This document shows, piece by piece, positions 39,555 to 49,905 of a DNA stretch of 64,000 nucleotides. The notes beneath the pieces were generated by a model, which saw nothing but the letters and a program-made list of their open reading frames with translations, was not told where the DNA came from and did not search any database. The stretch is taken from assembly GCF_003058165.1 (NCBI RefSeq), contig NZ_QBUC01000001.1, positions 406,060 through 470,059 on the forward strand. The letters run 5' to 3'. The stretch comes from Paenisporosarcina sp. OV554. GTDB taxonomy: Bacteria > Bacillota > Bacilli > Bacillales_A > Planococcaceae. Each line of letters opens with the position of its first letter. The stretch's first letter is position 1. The position numbers and the translations under genes are program-made.

Positions 39555-41201
39555 ATGCTATCAGCAATTGGACGCTCTACTAACATCCAGACCCTGAATA
39601 CTTTCGAATTTGACTTACTTGTCATTGGTGGTGGAATAACTGGAGCGGGTATTGCTCTTGATGCCGTTACACGTGGGTTGTCTGTTGCTTTAGTTGAAAT
39701 GCAAGACTTTGCAGCGGGTACTTCAAGTCGTTCAACAAAGCTCGTACATGGTGGACTGCGCTATTTGAAACAATTTGAAGTGAAAATGGTAGCTGAAGTA
39801 GGAAAAGAACGTGAAATTGTTTATGAAAATGCTGTTCATGTAACAGAGCCGGAATGGATGCTATTACCGTTTCATAAAGGAGGCACATTTGGACCGATTT
39901 CAACGTCAGTTGGTCTTCGTGTGTATGATTTTTTAGCAGGAGTCAAACGGGACGAACGCCGTCAAATGTTATCTACTGAGGAAACCAAAAGAAAAGAGCC
40001 ACTATTAAAAACAGAAGGACTTCGTGGTGCAGGTTACTACGTGGAATACCGTACAGACGATGCTCGTTTAACGATAGAAGTCATAAAAAAAGCGGCTGAA
40101 AAAGATGCGATTTGCGTAAACTATGTGAAGGCAGAATCCTTTGTCTATAATCAAGGTAAAATAAATGGAGCTAAAGTAGTGGATCAGCTCTCTGGACAAC
40201 ATGCGACTATTCATGCAAAAAATATCGTGAATGCGACGGGTCCCTGGGTAGACGATGTTAGAATTAAAGATTCAATTGAAAATGGCAAACAGCTTCGAAT
40301 GACAAAAGGAGTCCATGTGGTTGTTGATCAAACTATTTTCCCACTTAAACAAGCTGTCTATTTTGATACTCCAGATGGTCGAATGGTATTTGCAATACCA
40401 CGAAATGGTAAGACATATGTTGGAACGACGGACACTTTTTATGGCGAAGATCCAAAAAATCCGATTGCTACAAGTGAAGATGTAGCTTACTTATTAGAAG
40501 CGATAAGTTTTATGTTTCCTAGTATCCAATTATCACCACTTCAAGTTGAGTCGACATGGGCTGGCGTAAGGCCGCTAATCTTTGAAGAAGGAAAAGACCC
40601 GTCTGAGATTTCTCGTAAAGATGAAATCTGGGAATCAGCGAGTGGGCTCTTGACAATTGCTGGTGGCAAATTAACAGGTTACCGCAAAATGGCTGAAATG
40701 GTCGTGAATCGAGTATGTAAAAATACCAAATCATCTTACGGGCCTTCTATTACGAAACATCTCCCCTTATCCGGTGGGGCTGTTGGCGGCTCAAAAGGGT
40801 TTAAATCCTTTGTGGAAATGAAAGCTTTAGAAGGTCAACGTTACGGATTGTCATACGATGAATCACGTCAACTAGCATCGTTTTATGGAACGAATGTACA
40901 TCACTTATTTGCCTATGCAAGTGTGCTGCAAAATAAATCATATGGATTGCCTTTGCCATTAGCGGCTAAACTTGCCTATGGCATCCAATTTGAAATGACT
41001 TGTACACCCGCCGATTTTTTTATTCGCCGAACAGGTAATTTATATTTCAATATAGATGAAGTGCATGCTTATAAAGAGCAAGTATGTCAAATGATGAAAG
41101 CTCAACTTGGCTATTCAGAAAATCAAGTTGATTTCTATCGATTTGATTTAGATAAACAAATGCACGCAGCAATAGCCTTCCGAGAGGAGAAAGCCAAATG
41201 A
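39555..41201 (+). CDS. glpD: Aerobic glycerol-3-phosphate dehydrogenase
   Basis: GlpD is the membrane-associated FAD enzyme that oxidises glycerol 3-phosphate to dihydroxyacetone phosphate. It has about 548 residues with the FAD motif [15 protein letters not shown] near the N-terminus. [12 protein letters not shown] and the C-terminal DAO_C domain follow. AGGAGAG lies 7 bases before ATG 39555 (an in-frame TTG at 39552 is less well placed). It follows glpK after 14 bases and overlaps the hydrolase gene by ATGA. Confidence 0.94.
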   Translation: MLSAIGRSTNIQTLNTFEFDLLVIGGGITGAGIALDAVTRGLSVALVEMQDFAAGTSSRSTKLVHGGLRYLKQFEVKMVAEVGKEREIVYENAVHVTEPEWMLLPFHKGGTFGPISTSVGLRVYDFLAGVKRDERRQMLSTEETKRKEPLLKTEGLRGAGYYVEYRTDDARLTIEVIKKAAEKDAICVNYVKAESFVYNQGKINGAKVVDQLSGQHATIHAKNIVNATGPWVDDVRIKDSIENGKQLRMTKGVHVVVDQTIFPLKQAVYFDTPDGRMVFAIPRNGKTYVGTTDTFYGEDPKNPIATSEDVAYLLEAISFMFPSIQLSPLQVESTWAGVRPLIFEEGKDPSEISRKDEIWESASGLLTIAGGKLTGYRKMAEMVVNRVCKNTKSSYGPSITKHLPLSGGAVGGSKGFKSFVEMKALEGQRYGLSYDESRQLASFYGTNVHHLFAYASVLQNKSYGLPLPLAAKLAYGIQFEMTCTPADFFIRRTGNLYFNIDEVHAYKEQVCQMMKAQLGYSENQVDFYRFDLDKQMHAAIAFREEKAK

Positions 41202-42118
41202 CCAAAAGTATACATTATGTCAAAATGTCAGATGGGTATGAAATCTACACAGTTGTTTATAAACCAAACAAGCCGCCTATAGGACATATCCATTTTTTAC
41301 ACGGCATGGCTGAACACATTGGGCGATATGAAGAATTTGCGACTCATTTGGTCAACCAAGGATATGTCGTGTCAGGGCATGATCATCGTGGACATGGGCA
41401 TTCGGGTCAAAAGCAAAGTCAAGTTGGATTTTTTGGTGAGAAAGATGGATTTGAACGAGTGACAGAAGATGTACGAGAAGTTTTGCAAGACGTTCGCAAG
41501 GATATCACAAGCGATAGTCCCATTCTATTTACTCATAGTATGGGGTCATTTATTGGAAGAAGATATATTCAAAAGTATGGAGAATCAATCTCCAAAATTA
41601 TTCTATCAGGTACGGGTGGACCAATTGGTTTGAAAGGGTCACTTGGAAAATGGATGGCAAAAGGATTCTGCCAAGTCAAGGGAATACAAACTGAGAATCA
41701 ATTATTAAACAAACTGACATTTGGTAAATATAATGCAGCTTTTAAAGGTTCCAAAACTGATTTTGATTGGCTAAGTTCAGATCCTATAGAAGTTCAAAAA
41801 TATATCGATGATCCTTTATGTGGGTTTGTCGCAAGCAATCAATTTTTCGTGGACCTTTTAAGTGGATTACAAATGGTTCATAATAAAAAAGAAATCGCCC
41901 ATATTCCAAAGGATCTTCCGATTCTCATGATATCAGGTTCGCTGGACCCCGTAAGTCAAAATGGAAAACAACTCTGGGTAGTTGCTGAACAATATAAAAA
42001 AGCGGGACTGAGTGATATTACTGTAGTAATAACTGAAGGAAAAAGGCATGAATTGCTAATGGAAATTGGAAGAGAAGAAACCTATGAGGTAATAACAAAA
42101 TGGATGGAGAAAAAATGA
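41198..42118 (+). CDS. Alpha/beta hydrolase, probable monoacylglycerol lipase/lysophospholipase
   Basis: This is a 306-residue serine hydrolase of the Hydrolase_4 (lysophospholipase/monoacylglycerol lipase) family. The nucleophile serine lies in FTHSMGSF, the [10 protein letters not shown] motif is typical of this family, the acid is in GSLDPVS and the histidine in KRHELLME. It has no signal peptide. The gene overlaps glpD by 4 bases and miaA by 4 bases, so it is translationally coupled to glycerol catabolism. Release of glycerol from acylglycerols or lysolipids for GlpK/GlpD is the natural inference; the true substrate is untested. Confidence 0.8.
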   Translation: MTKSIHYVKMSDGYEIYTVVYKPNKPPIGHIHFLHGMAEHIGRYEEFATHLVNQGYVVSGHDHRGHGHSGQKQSQVGFFGEKDGFERVTEDVREVLQDVRKDITSDSPILFTHSMGSFIGRRYIQKYGESISKIILSGTGGPIGLKGSLGKWMAKGFCQVKGIQTENQLLNKLTFGKYNAAFKGSKTDFDWLSSDPIEVQKYIDDPLCGFVASNQFFVDLLSGLQMVHNKKEIAHIPKDLPILMISGSLDPVSQNGKQLWVVAEQYKKAGLSDITVVITEGKRHELLMEIGREETYEVITKWMEKK

Positions 42119-43044
42119 TGGATTTAGATGTACTTGCCATAGTGGGACCGACTGCTTCTGGAAAAACCGCGCTCTCGATTAAACTAGCGAAATTGTTAAA
42201 TGGGGAAATTATTAATGGTGATTCTATGCAAGTTTACAAAGGCCTTGATATCGGCACAGCAAAAGTTACACATGGTGAAATGGAAGGTATTCCTCATCAC
42301 TTACTAGATATAAAAGAACCTACAGAGTCGTTTTCAGTTGCAGAGTACCAGCAATTAGTTCGTGAGAAAATTGCTGAAATTCGATCAAGAGGGAAATTAC
42401 CTATTCTAGTGGGTGGTACTGGATTGTATGTTCAATCTGTTTTATATGACTTTCAATTTACAGAGGACCGAGTTGATGAAAAGGTACGCAGTGGCTATTA
42501 CGACGAACTAAAACAACTTGGCCCTGAAGCCATGCATGCAAAGCTCAAACTAATCGATCCACAAAGTGCAGCTGTAATACATCCGAATAATACCCGCCGA
42601 GTAGTACGTGCGTTAGAAATCGCAGAACACTCTGATACAACAAAATCGGCTGAAACACAAAATCAAGGTCATGAGGCTATGTATCGTCATGTAATATTAG
42701 GGTTGCAATTGGATAGAGAACTATTATATGAACGAATTAATTTACGAGTAAATCGTATGATTGAACAAGGACTAGTAAATGAAGCCAAGCAATTATGGGA
42801 GCGAGAAATTAAAGATGTACAAGCAGTTCAAGCTATCGGATATAAAGAGATCTACACTTATTTTGAAAATCAATCCACGTTGCAGGAAGCGATTGAACAA
42901 ATTAAGCAAAATTCGCGACGGTATGCAAAGCGTCAGCTTACATACTTCCGAAATAAATTGCCGGTAAAATGGATTGAACCAGAACTTGCTATATCAGAAT
43001 TACTTCCAATAATTAAACAGGATTTGCAGGAATCTGCTCATTAA
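42115..43044 (+). CDS. miaA: tRNA dimethylallyltransferase
   Basis: MiaA adds the dimethylallyl group to A37 of tRNAs that MiaB then thiomethylates. The 309 residues carry the P-loop [10 protein letters not shown], the [15 protein letters not shown] substrate motif and the conserved [14 protein letters not shown] 42115 overlaps the upstream stop codon as ATGA, with GGAGA just before it; ATG 42118 is a possible alternative. hfq follows, as in most Firmicutes. Confidence 0.94.
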   Translation: MMDLDVLAIVGPTASGKTALSIKLAKLLNGEIINGDSMQVYKGLDIGTAKVTHGEMEGIPHHLLDIKEPTESFSVAEYQQLVREKIAEIRSRGKLPILVGGTGLYVQSVLYDFQFTEDRVDEKVRSGYYDELKQLGPEAMHAKLKLIDPQSAAVIHPNNTRRVVRALEIAEHSDTTKSAETQNQGHEAMYRHVILGLQLDRELLYERINLRVNRMIEQGLVNEAKQLWEREIKDVQAVQAIGYKEIYTYFENQSTLQEAIEQIKQNSRRYAKRQLTYFRNKLPVKWIEPELAISELLPIIKQDLQESAH

Positions 43045-43117
43045 AAGCGAATAGTAAATAGTGTACCTAAATAATTATACAAACAAACAATTGCGTTTAT
43101 ATAGGAGGAAATAGAAA

Positions 43118-43345
43118 ATGAAGCCGATAAACATTCAAGATGTCTTTTTAAATCAATTAAGAAAAAACAAAGTATTCATTACAGTGTTTTTATTAAATGG
43201 ATTCCAGTTAAAAGGACATGTTCAATCTTATGATAACTTTACAGTGTTGTTAGAGTCAGACGGTAAACAACAACTAATTTATAAACATGCGATCTCAACC
43301 TTTGTTCCTTCAAAACCAGTATCATTAACAACTGAAGAAGTGTAA
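43118..43345 (+). CDS. hfq: RNA chaperone Hfq
   Basis: Hfq is a hexameric Sm-like RNA-binding protein. The 75 residues carry the Sm1 pattern [19 protein letters not shown] and the Sm2 signature [18 protein letters not shown] precedes ATG 43118. The miaA-hfq order is conserved widely. Confidence 0.96.
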   Translation: MKPINIQDVFLNQLRKNKVFITVFLLNGFQLKGHVQSYDNFTVLLESDGKQQLIYKHAISTFVPSKPVSLTTEEV

Positions 43346-43412
43346 TAACGTTGTTAGACAAAAAGATGTATAATATTAGGGGTGTAAAACACAACTAATT
43401 GGGGGTATAAAT

Positions 43413-43712
43413 ATGAAAACAATTCAACCTGAAGAATTACAAGCTAAACTAGACGCTGGTGAAACAGTTCATATGATTGATGTTCGTGAAGCAGATGAAG
43501 TAGCTGCAGGTAAAATTCCAGGAGCACAGCATCTTCCATTAGGGTTAGTAGAGTTCAAGCATCAAGAATTGGATAAGACTGAAGAATATGTAATCATTTG
43601 TCGCTCAGGTGGCCGAAGTGGAAAAGCGTGTGAATACCTTGAAAGTCAAGGATTTGACGTAACGAACATGTCTGGCGGTATGTTAGAATGGCAAGGCGAA
43701 GTAGAATTATAA
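43413..43712 (+). CDS. Single-domain rhodanese-like sulfurtransferase
   Basis: This is a 99-residue rhodanese domain with catalytic cysteine in IICRSGGRSGKAC and the start motif HMIDVREADEV. It would carry persulfide sulfur in the cytoplasm, but the acceptor is unknown. A TATAAT (43369-43374) and a GGGGG ribosome site precede ATG 43413. Confidence 0.9.
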   Translation: MKTIQPEELQAKLDAGETVHMIDVREADEVAAGKIPGAQHLPLGLVEFKHQELDKTEEYVIICRSGGRSGKACEYLESQGFDVTNMSGGMLEWQGEVEL

Positions 43713-43726
43713 AAAAGAATGATAAT

Positions 43727-43768
43727 AAAAAAGCAGCTTTTCTCGGTTTCGAGTTAAGCTGCTTTTTC
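43727..43768. terminator. Bidirectional terminator between rhodanese and TRIC genes
   Basis: AAAAAGCAGCTT (43728-43739) pairs perfectly with AAGCTGCTTTTT (43756-43767) and has A/T runs on both sides. It contains the end of the minus-strand gene. Confidence 0.9.
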
Positions 43769-44371
43769 TGATGGTCTTAAAGTACGGAAGGGTAAACGCC
43801 ATTTATATAGATAAGAAATAACCCGTAATGTTGTCGTTGAGACAAATAAAACATAAAGTGCAATGTCGGTTACTGCTATTCCAAATCCGATTACTAGTCC
43901 CGTAATTACAGCCCAAACTGCATATATTTCGTTTCGAAGAACAAGAGGTTTTCGTTTGGCAAGGACATCTCGAACGATGCCTCCACCAGAACCAGTTAAT
44001 ACCGCTGCTACTATAGTTGCACTTATCGGTAACCCTAACTGAACAGCAAACAATGCACCTTGTATGGCGAATGCTGACAAACCAATGGCATCGAAGAAAT
44101 TTCCCCAACGGTTCCAATGTTTCAATAAATTTTGTGGAAATAAAAAAACGGCAGTAATAGCAAACAGGGCAATTTGAAACATCATATCTTGTTCCCACAA
44201 TGCTGATACCGGTACTCCTATTAATAAATTCCGAATCGCGCCTCCACCGAATGCAGTCACAATTCCGAGTAAATAAACACCAAATAAATCATATTCTTCT
44301 TCCATGGCAACAATCGCACCAGAAACTGCAAAGGCAATTGTTCCAATAATATTTAATACATCCCAAGCCAC
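43754..44371 (-). CDS. TRIC-family (UPF0126) membrane protein
   Basis: This is a 205-residue integral membrane protein of the trimeric intracellular cation channel-like UPF0126 family. It has two repeats, each with the glycine-rich pattern (FGGGAIRNLLIG, and TGSGGGIVRDVL). Prokaryotic members conduct monovalent cations; the role here is not known. GTG 44371 is preferred because TGGAGGA lies 7 bases before it. The longer frame to a TTG at 44386 begins inside that ribosome site. Confidence 0.87.
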   Translation of the reverse strand: MAWDVLNIIGTIAFAVSGAIVAMEEEYDLFGVYLLGIVTAFGGGAIRNLLIGVPVSALWEQDMMFQIALFAITAVFLFPQNLLKHWNRWGNFFDAIGLSAFAIQGALFAVQLGLPISATIVAAVLTGSGGGIVRDVLAKRKPLVLRNEIYAVWAVITGLVIGFGIAVTDIALYVLFVSTTTLRVISYLYKWRLPFRTLRPSEKAA

Positions 44372-44539
44372 TTCACATTCCTCCAAAATTCAATAGAACG
44401 AATTAAATTGTAGCAGATTTTCATACAATTACAATAGCTTTGTTACCTAGCCTTCATAAATAGTTGACGATAAGGGTGGGACTGATAAGATGAAGAGTGA
44501 AAATAAAAGAGTGAAAATCCTAGAATTGAGGAAATTATC

Positions 44540-45832
44540 GTGACATTCCAATCCGTATTAAATCAAGACTTATTATCAGAAGCTAAACAAATCGAACAAC
44601 AAATATCAGCACAGCATAATGAAGTGGATCACATTGCTTTTTTGAATCAAGAAAAAGTTATAACTGCATTTAGAAAACATCAAGTTAGTGACTTTCATTT
44701 ACATCCTTCAAATGGCTATGGTTACGACGATGAAGGAAGAGATAATTTAGAACGTGTTTATTCAGAAGTGTTTGGAGCTGAGGCGGCGCTAGTCAGGGCT
44801 CAAATTATTTCAGGTACACATGCCATTACCATTAGTCTGTTTGGGATACTGCGTCCTGGAGACGAATTGTTGTACATTACTGGTAAACCATATGATACAT
44901 TGCAATCCATTGTCGATGGTGGCGAGCAAGATACTGGCTCACTGAAAGACTTTAACATTTCTTATCAACATATAGATCTACTAGAAGATGGAGGTATTGA
45001 TTGGACAAATGTTCAGCAAGCCATTTCAGATAAGACAAAAGTAATTGCGATTCAACGTTCAAAAGGATACGCAAATCGACCTTCATTCACCATCGAACAA
45101 ATTGAAAAAATGACAAAAAGAATTCGTTCCCTTAAACCAGAGGCAATTATTTTCGTTGATAATTGTTATGGTGAGTTTGTTGAAAAGCTTGAACCTACTG
45201 ATGTAGGAGTCGATTTGATGGCTGGATCACTTATTAAGAATCCGGGTGGGGGACTAGCGAAAATTGGTGGTTATATTGCTGGTCAAAAAAAATATGTGGA
45301 TATGTGTGCGTACCGAATGACTTCTCCGGGTATAGGTGGAGAGGCTGGTCCTTCTTTAAATACATTAGCGGATATGTATCAAGGATTTTTCTTGGCTCCT
45401 CATGTGGTAGCACAAGCTGTAAAAGGGGCTATTTTCACTTCGGCTTTACTTGAAAAAATTGGCATGGACACCTCGCCTCATTATCTTGAAAAAAGAACAG
45501 ACTTAATACAATCGGTATCATTTAAAACGGCCCAACAAATGATTCAATTTTGTCAGGCCATTCAAGCAAATTCACCAATCAATGCTCACTTTTCTCCAGA
45601 ACCTGCTTATATGCCTGGCTATGAGGATGACGTAATAATGGCTGCGGGTACTTTCGTACAAGGTTCAAGTATCGAATTAACAGCTGATGGTCCAATACGC
45701 CCCCCTTACACTGCATTCATCCAAGGAGGATTAACTTATGAACATATTAAATTCGCGATTCTTTCTGCTGTTCAACAACTACAAGAAAAAAATCGCAGTA
45801 AAATTATAATAAATAAAAAATTCCTATGTTAG
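44540..45832 (+). CDS. ynbB: PLP-dependent methionine gamma-lyase-like protein (YnbB, aluminium-resistance family)
   Basis: This is a 430-residue fold-type I PLP enzyme of the Alum_res/YnbB family. The cofactor lysine is in MAGSLIKNPGGGLAKIGG, and NCYGEFVE holds the PLP-contacting aspartate region. In B. subtilis ynbB also precedes glnR. The catalytic reaction of this family is not settled. The start is GTG 44540, about 10 bases after the end of a weak purine run. The C-terminal residues IIINKKFLC are AT-rich and may be recently altered; the stop codon overlaps the GlnR operator of the next operon. Confidence 0.86.
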   Translation: MTFQSVLNQDLLSEAKQIEQQISAQHNEVDHIAFLNQEKVITAFRKHQVSDFHLHPSNGYGYDDEGRDNLERVYSEVFGAEAALVRAQIISGTHAITISLFGILRPGDELLYITGKPYDTLQSIVDGGEQDTGSLKDFNISYQHIDLLEDGGIDWTNVQQAISDKTKVIAIQRSKGYANRPSFTIEQIEKMTKRIRSLKPEAIIFVDNCYGEFVEKLEPTDVGVDLMAGSLIKNPGGGLAKIGGYIAGQKKYVDMCAYRMTSPGIGGEAGPSLNTLADMYQGFFLAPHVVAQAVKGAIFTSALLEKIGMDTSPHYLEKRTDLIQSVSFKTAQQMIQFCQAIQANSPINAHFSPEPAYMPGYEDDVIMAAGTFVQGSSIELTADGPIRPPYTAFIQGGLTYEHIKFAILSAVQQLQEKNRSKIIINKKFLC

Positions 45833-45843
45833 ATTATATGACA
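45827..45843. promoter_or_regulatory. GlnR/TnrA-type operator of glnRA
   Basis: TGTTAGATTATATGACA is a perfect match to TGTNA-N7-TNACA. It lies just upstream of the glnRA promoter and includes the stop codon of the upstream gene. In B. subtilis GlnR represses its own operon through such sites when nitrogen is plentiful. Confidence 0.88.
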
Positions 45844-45848
45844 TGGTA

Positions 45849-45877
45849 TTGACAGGAAAGTTAACATATAGTATGAT
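45849..45877 (+). promoter_or_regulatory. Sigma-A promoter of glnRA
   Basis: TTGACA (45849-45854), a 17-base spacer and TATGAT (45872-45877) lie just downstream of the GlnR operator. Confidence 0.88.
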
Positions 45878-45905
45878 AACACTTGTGAAAGCGTAGGTGA
45901 GTCAA

Positions 45906-46286
45906 GTGAGTCAACAATTAAGAAGATCCATGCCATTACTACCAATTAGCATTGTTATGCAGCTCACGGAATTGACTGCCAGACAAATTCGCTATTATGA
46001 AGATCATGATTTAATTCACCCCGCTCGTACAGATGGCAATCGACGCATGTTTTCATTAATTGATGTCGACACTTTATTGGAGATAAAAGATTTTCTCGAA
46101 CAAGGTATTAATATGGCGGGCATAAAAAAATTATTTGAATTGAAAAACCAACCTATCATTCCGGAAATTAAAGCACAGATGACGGATGCGGAACTACGAA
46201 GTATTTTGCGAATTGAAATGCAACAAGCAGGTAGATTTCAAAAGGCTTCATTAAGACAAGGTGATTTATCTCGTTTTTATCACTAA
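45906..46286 (+). CDS. glnR: Nitrogen-control repressor GlnR
   Basis: GlnR is a MerR-type repressor of glutamine synthetase and other nitrogen genes. The 126 residues contain the winged helix-turn-helix (MQLTELTARQIRYYEDHDLI) and the helical dimer segment (NMAGIKKLFE). A C-terminal tail follows, used for contact with feedback-inhibited glutamine synthetase. GTG 45906 gives the N-terminus SQQLRRSMPLLPI, aligning with B. subtilis GlnR; a GTG at 45897 overlaps the ribosome site. glnA follows 41 bases downstream. Confidence 0.95.
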   Translation: MSQQLRRSMPLLPISIVMQLTELTARQIRYYEDHDLIHPARTDGNRRMFSLIDVDTLLEIKDFLEQGINMAGIKKLFELKNQPIIPEIKAQMTDAELRSILRIEMQQAGRFQKASLRQGDLSRFYH

Positions 46287-46327
46287 GCGAGCTAGAATAT
46301 AATAAACTTTTAGGAGAGTGACAATAA

Positions 46328-47662
46328 GTGAGCAAGTACACAAAAAGCGACATTCATAAGTTTGTAAAAGAGCAGGAAGTTAATTTTATACGTTTACAAT
46401 TTTCCGATATTCTTGGAACGATAAAAAATGTTGAGATACCTGTAAGCCAGCTTGACAAAGCTCTTGATAATAAAATGATGTTTGACGGATCTTCAATTGA
46501 AGGTTTCGTACGTATTGAAGAGTCTGACATGTATTTAGTTCCAGATTTAAACACGTGGGTAGTTTTCCCATGGATTACTGGTAAAGGGAAAGTAGCACGT
46601 TTGATTTGTGATGTGAATAAAGCAGATGGATCACCTTTCGCTGGAGATCCACGCAGTAACTTGAAACGAGTATTAAAAGAAATGGAAGAATTAGGTTTTA
46701 CAAGCTTTAACTTGGGACCTGAACCTGAATTTTTCTTATTTAAATTAGATGAACGTGGAGAACCAACACTAGAATTAAATGATACAGGTGGATATTTCGA
46801 TTTAGCACCTATGGACTTAGGTGAAAACTGCCGACGTGATATTGTTCTAGAATTAGAAGAGATGGGCTTTGAAATCGAGGCTTCTCACCATGAAGTAGCA
46901 CCTGGACAACACGAAATTGACTTTAAATATGCAGATGCAGTAACTGCTTGTGATAATATTCAAACATTTAAACTAGTAGTTAAAACAATCGCACGTAAGC
47001 ACGGATTACATGCTACATTTATGCCTAAACCATTATTTGGTGTAAACGGTTCAGGTATGCACATGAACGTTTCATTATTTAATGGAAAAGATAATGCCTT
47101 TTTTGAAGAGTCAGGTGATTTGAAATTAAGCGAAACAGCTTATCAATTCATGGCTGGTATTTTGAAACATGTACAAGGATTTACAGCGATTACTAACCCG
47201 ACTGTTAATTCATACAAACGATTAGTGCCTGGTTATGAAGCGCCTTGTTACGTTGCTTGGTCTGCTCAAAACCGTAGCCCACTTATTCGTATCCCATCTT
47301 CACGTGGCGTAAGTACACGCGTAGAAGTCCGTTCAGTAGACCCTGCAGCTAACCCGTATCTTGCGATGGCAGTAATCTTGAAAGCTGGACTTGATGGTAT
47401 CAAAAACAAAATGACGCCACCACCTGCTGTTGACCGTAACATTTACGTAATGAATAAAGAGGAGCGTCTTGCAAATGGCGTTGAAGATCTTCCAGCTTCG
47501 TTATATGATGCATTAGAAGAACTTGGAAAAAATAAAACGATTCGTGAAGCACTTGGTGAACATATTTATGCAAACTTCGTGGATTCAAAAGAAATCGAAT
47601 GGGATATGTTCAGAACATCTGTACACCCATGGGAACGCGAACAATATTTGAAAATGTATTAA
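46328..47662 (+). CDS. glnA: Glutamine synthetase type I
   Basis: GlnA ligates ammonia to glutamate. The 444 residues match the GSI-alpha class, with [10 protein letters not shown] and DGSSIEGF at the N-terminus. The central [10 protein letters not shown] and the C-terminal [13 protein letters not shown] signatures are both present. The start is GTG 46328 after TAGGAGAGTG. The gene is the last conserved housekeeping gene before the mobile island; its 3' end is intact. Confidence 0.97.
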   Translation: MSKYTKSDIHKFVKEQEVNFIRLQFSDILGTIKNVEIPVSQLDKALDNKMMFDGSSIEGFVRIEESDMYLVPDLNTWVVFPWITGKGKVARLICDVNKADGSPFAGDPRSNLKRVLKEMEELGFTSFNLGPEPEFFLFKLDERGEPTLELNDTGGYFDLAPMDLGENCRRDIVLELEEMGFEIEASHHEVAPGQHEIDFKYADAVTACDNIQTFKLVVKTIARKHGLHATFMPKPLFGVNGSGMHMNVSLFNGKDNAFFEESGDLKLSETAYQFMAGILKHVQGFTAITNPTVNSYKRLVPGYEAPCYVAWSAQNRSPLIRIPSSRGVSTRVEVRSVDPAANPYLAMAVILKAGLDGIKNKMTPPPAVDRNIYVMNKEERLANGVEDLPASLYDALEELGKNKTIREALGEHIYANFVDSKEIEWDMFRTSVHPWEREQYLKMY

Positions 47663-47664
47663 TA

Positions 47665-47702
47665 AGAAAGCGTTGGGGCTGAAAGGCTCTGACGTTTTTT
47701 TT
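47665..47702 (+). terminator. Probable terminator after glnA
   Basis: An imperfect hairpin (AAAGCGTTGGGGCT with GGCTCTGACGTTTTTTTT) ends in eight T. It sits at the probable left boundary of the island, so its downstream half may have been remodelled by integration. Confidence 0.55.
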
Positions 47703-47761
47703 GTTCGGAAAAATTTGTTCGTGGTAGGTAGTGTGGAATGATACCACATTTCTCCCACATA

Positions 47762-48889
47762 TTATTCGATTTGTTTCATATACTCATCGAACTTTTCAAG
47801 TGATCTTGAGGCAATCCGTTTGGATACATGGGTATATATATCTGCTGTAATTTGCATAGAACCATGTCCTACCCGTTCTTGTACATACTTCATATCCGCC
47901 CCAGCTTCAAGTAACATTACAGCGTGTGTATGTCTCGTGGAGTGAATCGGTAATGATTCATGTTTAATGTTTTCTAAACTTGCCTTGAACGCATTGTAAA
48001 GAGTTGATTTAGGCAATGGTGAGCCATCATCACGACATAGCACAAGATTTAATTGATGTTGATAAGCATCGCCCAAATACAACTTTCGTTGATTTTGATA
48101 TTTCATGTGTTCTTTTAGTTCTTTCATCAATGATGATCGAACATCAATGGTCCGTAAAGAATTGAAGTTTTTTGTATCCCCTAGAATTTCCTCTCCTTCT
48201 TCTGGTTGGAAGTTTAATGAGTTATCAATAGTAATGGTTTCATTCTTCCAGTCGATATCCGTCCATTGCAATGCTGCTCCTTCACCTTTACGCATACCAG
48301 TTTCAAGCAAAACTTTAAAAAACAGTCCATAAGTCTGACCGCGTTTATATAGGAATTGAAGGACTGCTGGAATGAGTTGTGGTTCCATGAATTTTAGCTT
48401 TTTTACTTCGCGTTTTTTTATACTCACATTTTCACAAGGGTTTTTGAGGATATAACCATTTATAACGGCTCTCTTAAGAGCTTGAAAGGCAACATTATGA
48501 ATACGTCTAGCAGTCTCTGTTGATAAACCTTCTTCAACTTTACCATCAATAAATTTTTGATACATCATAGGTTTAATATCTTTAAGGTACATATTCCCCA
48601 AGTGAGGTATTATGTGATTAATAATTACAGTGCGATAGGTCTTGAAAGTATTAGGTTTTAGCTTGTCCTTCACATATGTTGCAAGCCAATCATGGAAGTA
48701 ATCGGAAAGAATTATTTCATCCTGTTCCTTACCATTCATCAGCCCTTGTTCAATATTATTTGCAGCAATTTGTGCTTCTTTCTTGGTTTTAAACCCGCTC
48801 TTAGAAACCTCTTTCCAAATATCAGAATAGGGATCCTTGTACCTAACTCTATACTGCCAAAAATTCCCGCTTTTTCTGTATGAAGCCAT
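47762..48889 (-). CDS. int: Tyrosine-type phage/island integrase
   Basis: This is a 375-residue integrase with an N-terminal arm-type DNA-binding segment (SYRKSGNFWQYRVRYKDP), a core-binding domain (about residues 60-160) and the catalytic domain. The catalytic arginine is in LETGMRKGEG, HxxR is in HSTRHTHAV, a further histidine is in VGHGSMQ and the tyrosine is in DIYTHV. The chosen start 48889 (MASYRKSG) follows AAAGGA with a slightly long spacer; ATG 48916 lacks any ribosome site. The gene ends 100 bases from glnA, as expected for an integrase adjacent to its attachment site. It is transcribed leftward with the repressor gene, as in SaPI-like islands. Confidence 0.92.
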   Translation of the reverse strand: MASYRKSGNFWQYRVRYKDPYSDIWKEVSKSGFKTKKEAQIAANNIEQGLMNGKEQDEIILSDYFHDWLATYVKDKLKPNTFKTYRTVIINHIIPHLGNMYLKDIKPMMYQKFIDGKVEEGLSTETARRIHNVAFQALKRAVINGYILKNPCENVSIKKREVKKLKFMEPQLIPAVLQFLYKRGQTYGLFFKVLLETGMRKGEGAALQWTDIDWKNETITIDNSLNFQPEEGEEILGDTKNFNSLRTIDVRSSLMKELKEHMKYQNQRKLYLGDAYQHQLNLVLCRDDGSPLPKSTLYNAFKASLENIKHESLPIHSTRHTHAVMLLEAGADMKYVQERVGHGSMQITADIYTHVSKRIASRSLEKFDEYMKQIE

Positions 48890-49012
48890 AGCATAGTCAA
48901 TTCCTTTCTTATTCATTAATTTAAATCCAAATTACTTGCATTTACATCAATAAGATATCAACTATATGGTCAGTTATTTTTATTTCAAATAAAATATGCC
49001 ATTAACTACACC

Positions 49013-49744
49013 TCACATATCGTCTTCAAAAAGGGTTTCCAATATACGGCTTATTTTACCCCGTTGAGCATCAGTCAATAGCATATCGTTGAAATACAGA
49101 TATTTCGTATTTTGTAATATTTTGTCCAAGTAGACATTATCATTTTCGTGCTTTTGTAATGACTTATTTAAAATCATTCTCTTCTTGTGATTCAGGCTGG
49201 CGTACTCTTCTTCACTGATGTCAATGATTCCTTCTTTGCCCCACCATTTTACGTATGGAATTTTAGTTTTAGCGGAGATAAAACCGTACAAATCATTTAC
49301 ACCCATTACTTGTCCGTATTTATTTAGTAATTCAATATCTTTAGTTCCATCCCTTTCAATCATTTTTTGTTTAATTGCTGAGATACCTGACTCATTTTCT
49401 ATTTCTAATCGAGTTTTCATGGATTTGATTCTTATATTAATAATGTCATAGTACCCGGGGTAAATAAGAGGGTTTTTTAAAGCTTCATTAGTTTCGATTA
49501 CATTTAGCATGGGTTGCGTTTTCTTACTAATACGATTAACTAACTCTATAAATGGTTCAGCATATAGATCAGCTATTTTAGTAATAAAATTAATTGATGG
49601 AGTTCGTTTACCATTCTCTACATTAGAAAGATACCCTTGTGTTACTTCTAGCTTGTCAGCAGTTTCCTGCAGTGTTAATTCCATTTCTTTTCTACGCTTC
49701 CTTAAGTAAATTCCTAAATTATTTTCAAATTCCTTCGTGTTCAT
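49013..49744 (-). CDS. XRE/CI-like master repressor of the island (Stl-like role)
   Basis: This 243-residue protein has an N-terminal XRE helix-turn-helix (about residues 10-65, including QETADKLEVTQGYLSNVE). A long, otherwise unrecognised C-terminal region follows, rich in Lys, Ile and Glu. It is divergent from the excisionase and replication genes and leftward with the integrase, the position of Stl in SaPI-type islands and CI in phages. Stl-like proteins are relieved by binding a phage protein; the long C-terminus could serve that role (inference). ATG 49744 follows TAGGAG with a 9-base spacer; a TTG at 49753 abuts that site. Confidence 0.82.
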   Translation of the reverse strand: MNTKEFENNLGIYLRKRRKEMELTLQETADKLEVTQGYLSNVENGKRTPSINFITKIADLYAEPFIELVNRISKKTQPMLNVIETNEALKNPLIYPGYYDIINIRIKSMKTRLEIENESGISAIKQKMIERDGTKDIELLNKYGQVMGVNDLYGFISAKTKIPYVKWWGKEGIIDISEEEYASLNHKKRMILNKSLQKHENDNVYLDKILQNTKYLYFNDMLLTDAQRGKISRILETLFEDDM

Positions 49745-49801
49745 ATCGTTCAACTCCTAGAATAATTATCTATAGCCTATTATATAACAAAATCATAAAA
49801 T

Positions 49802-49885
49802 AAGATATATTTTAGTTTTCTATATCTTTCAGTTGCTAATCTTTTTTGTTTATGCTAAATTCAAATTGTGGTAATTTTATATCTT
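49802..49885. promoter_or_regulatory. Divergent operator region with three AAGATATA half sites
   Basis: AAGATATA (49802-49809) is inverted as TATATCTT at 49821-49828, and TATATCTT occurs again at 49878-49885, 21 bases before the excisionase-like gene. These sites lie in the AT-rich gap between the repressor and the rightward operon. They are the natural binding sites for the repressor. Confidence 0.6.
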
Positions 49886-49905
49886 AAAATGAATGGAGGA
49901 ATAAA

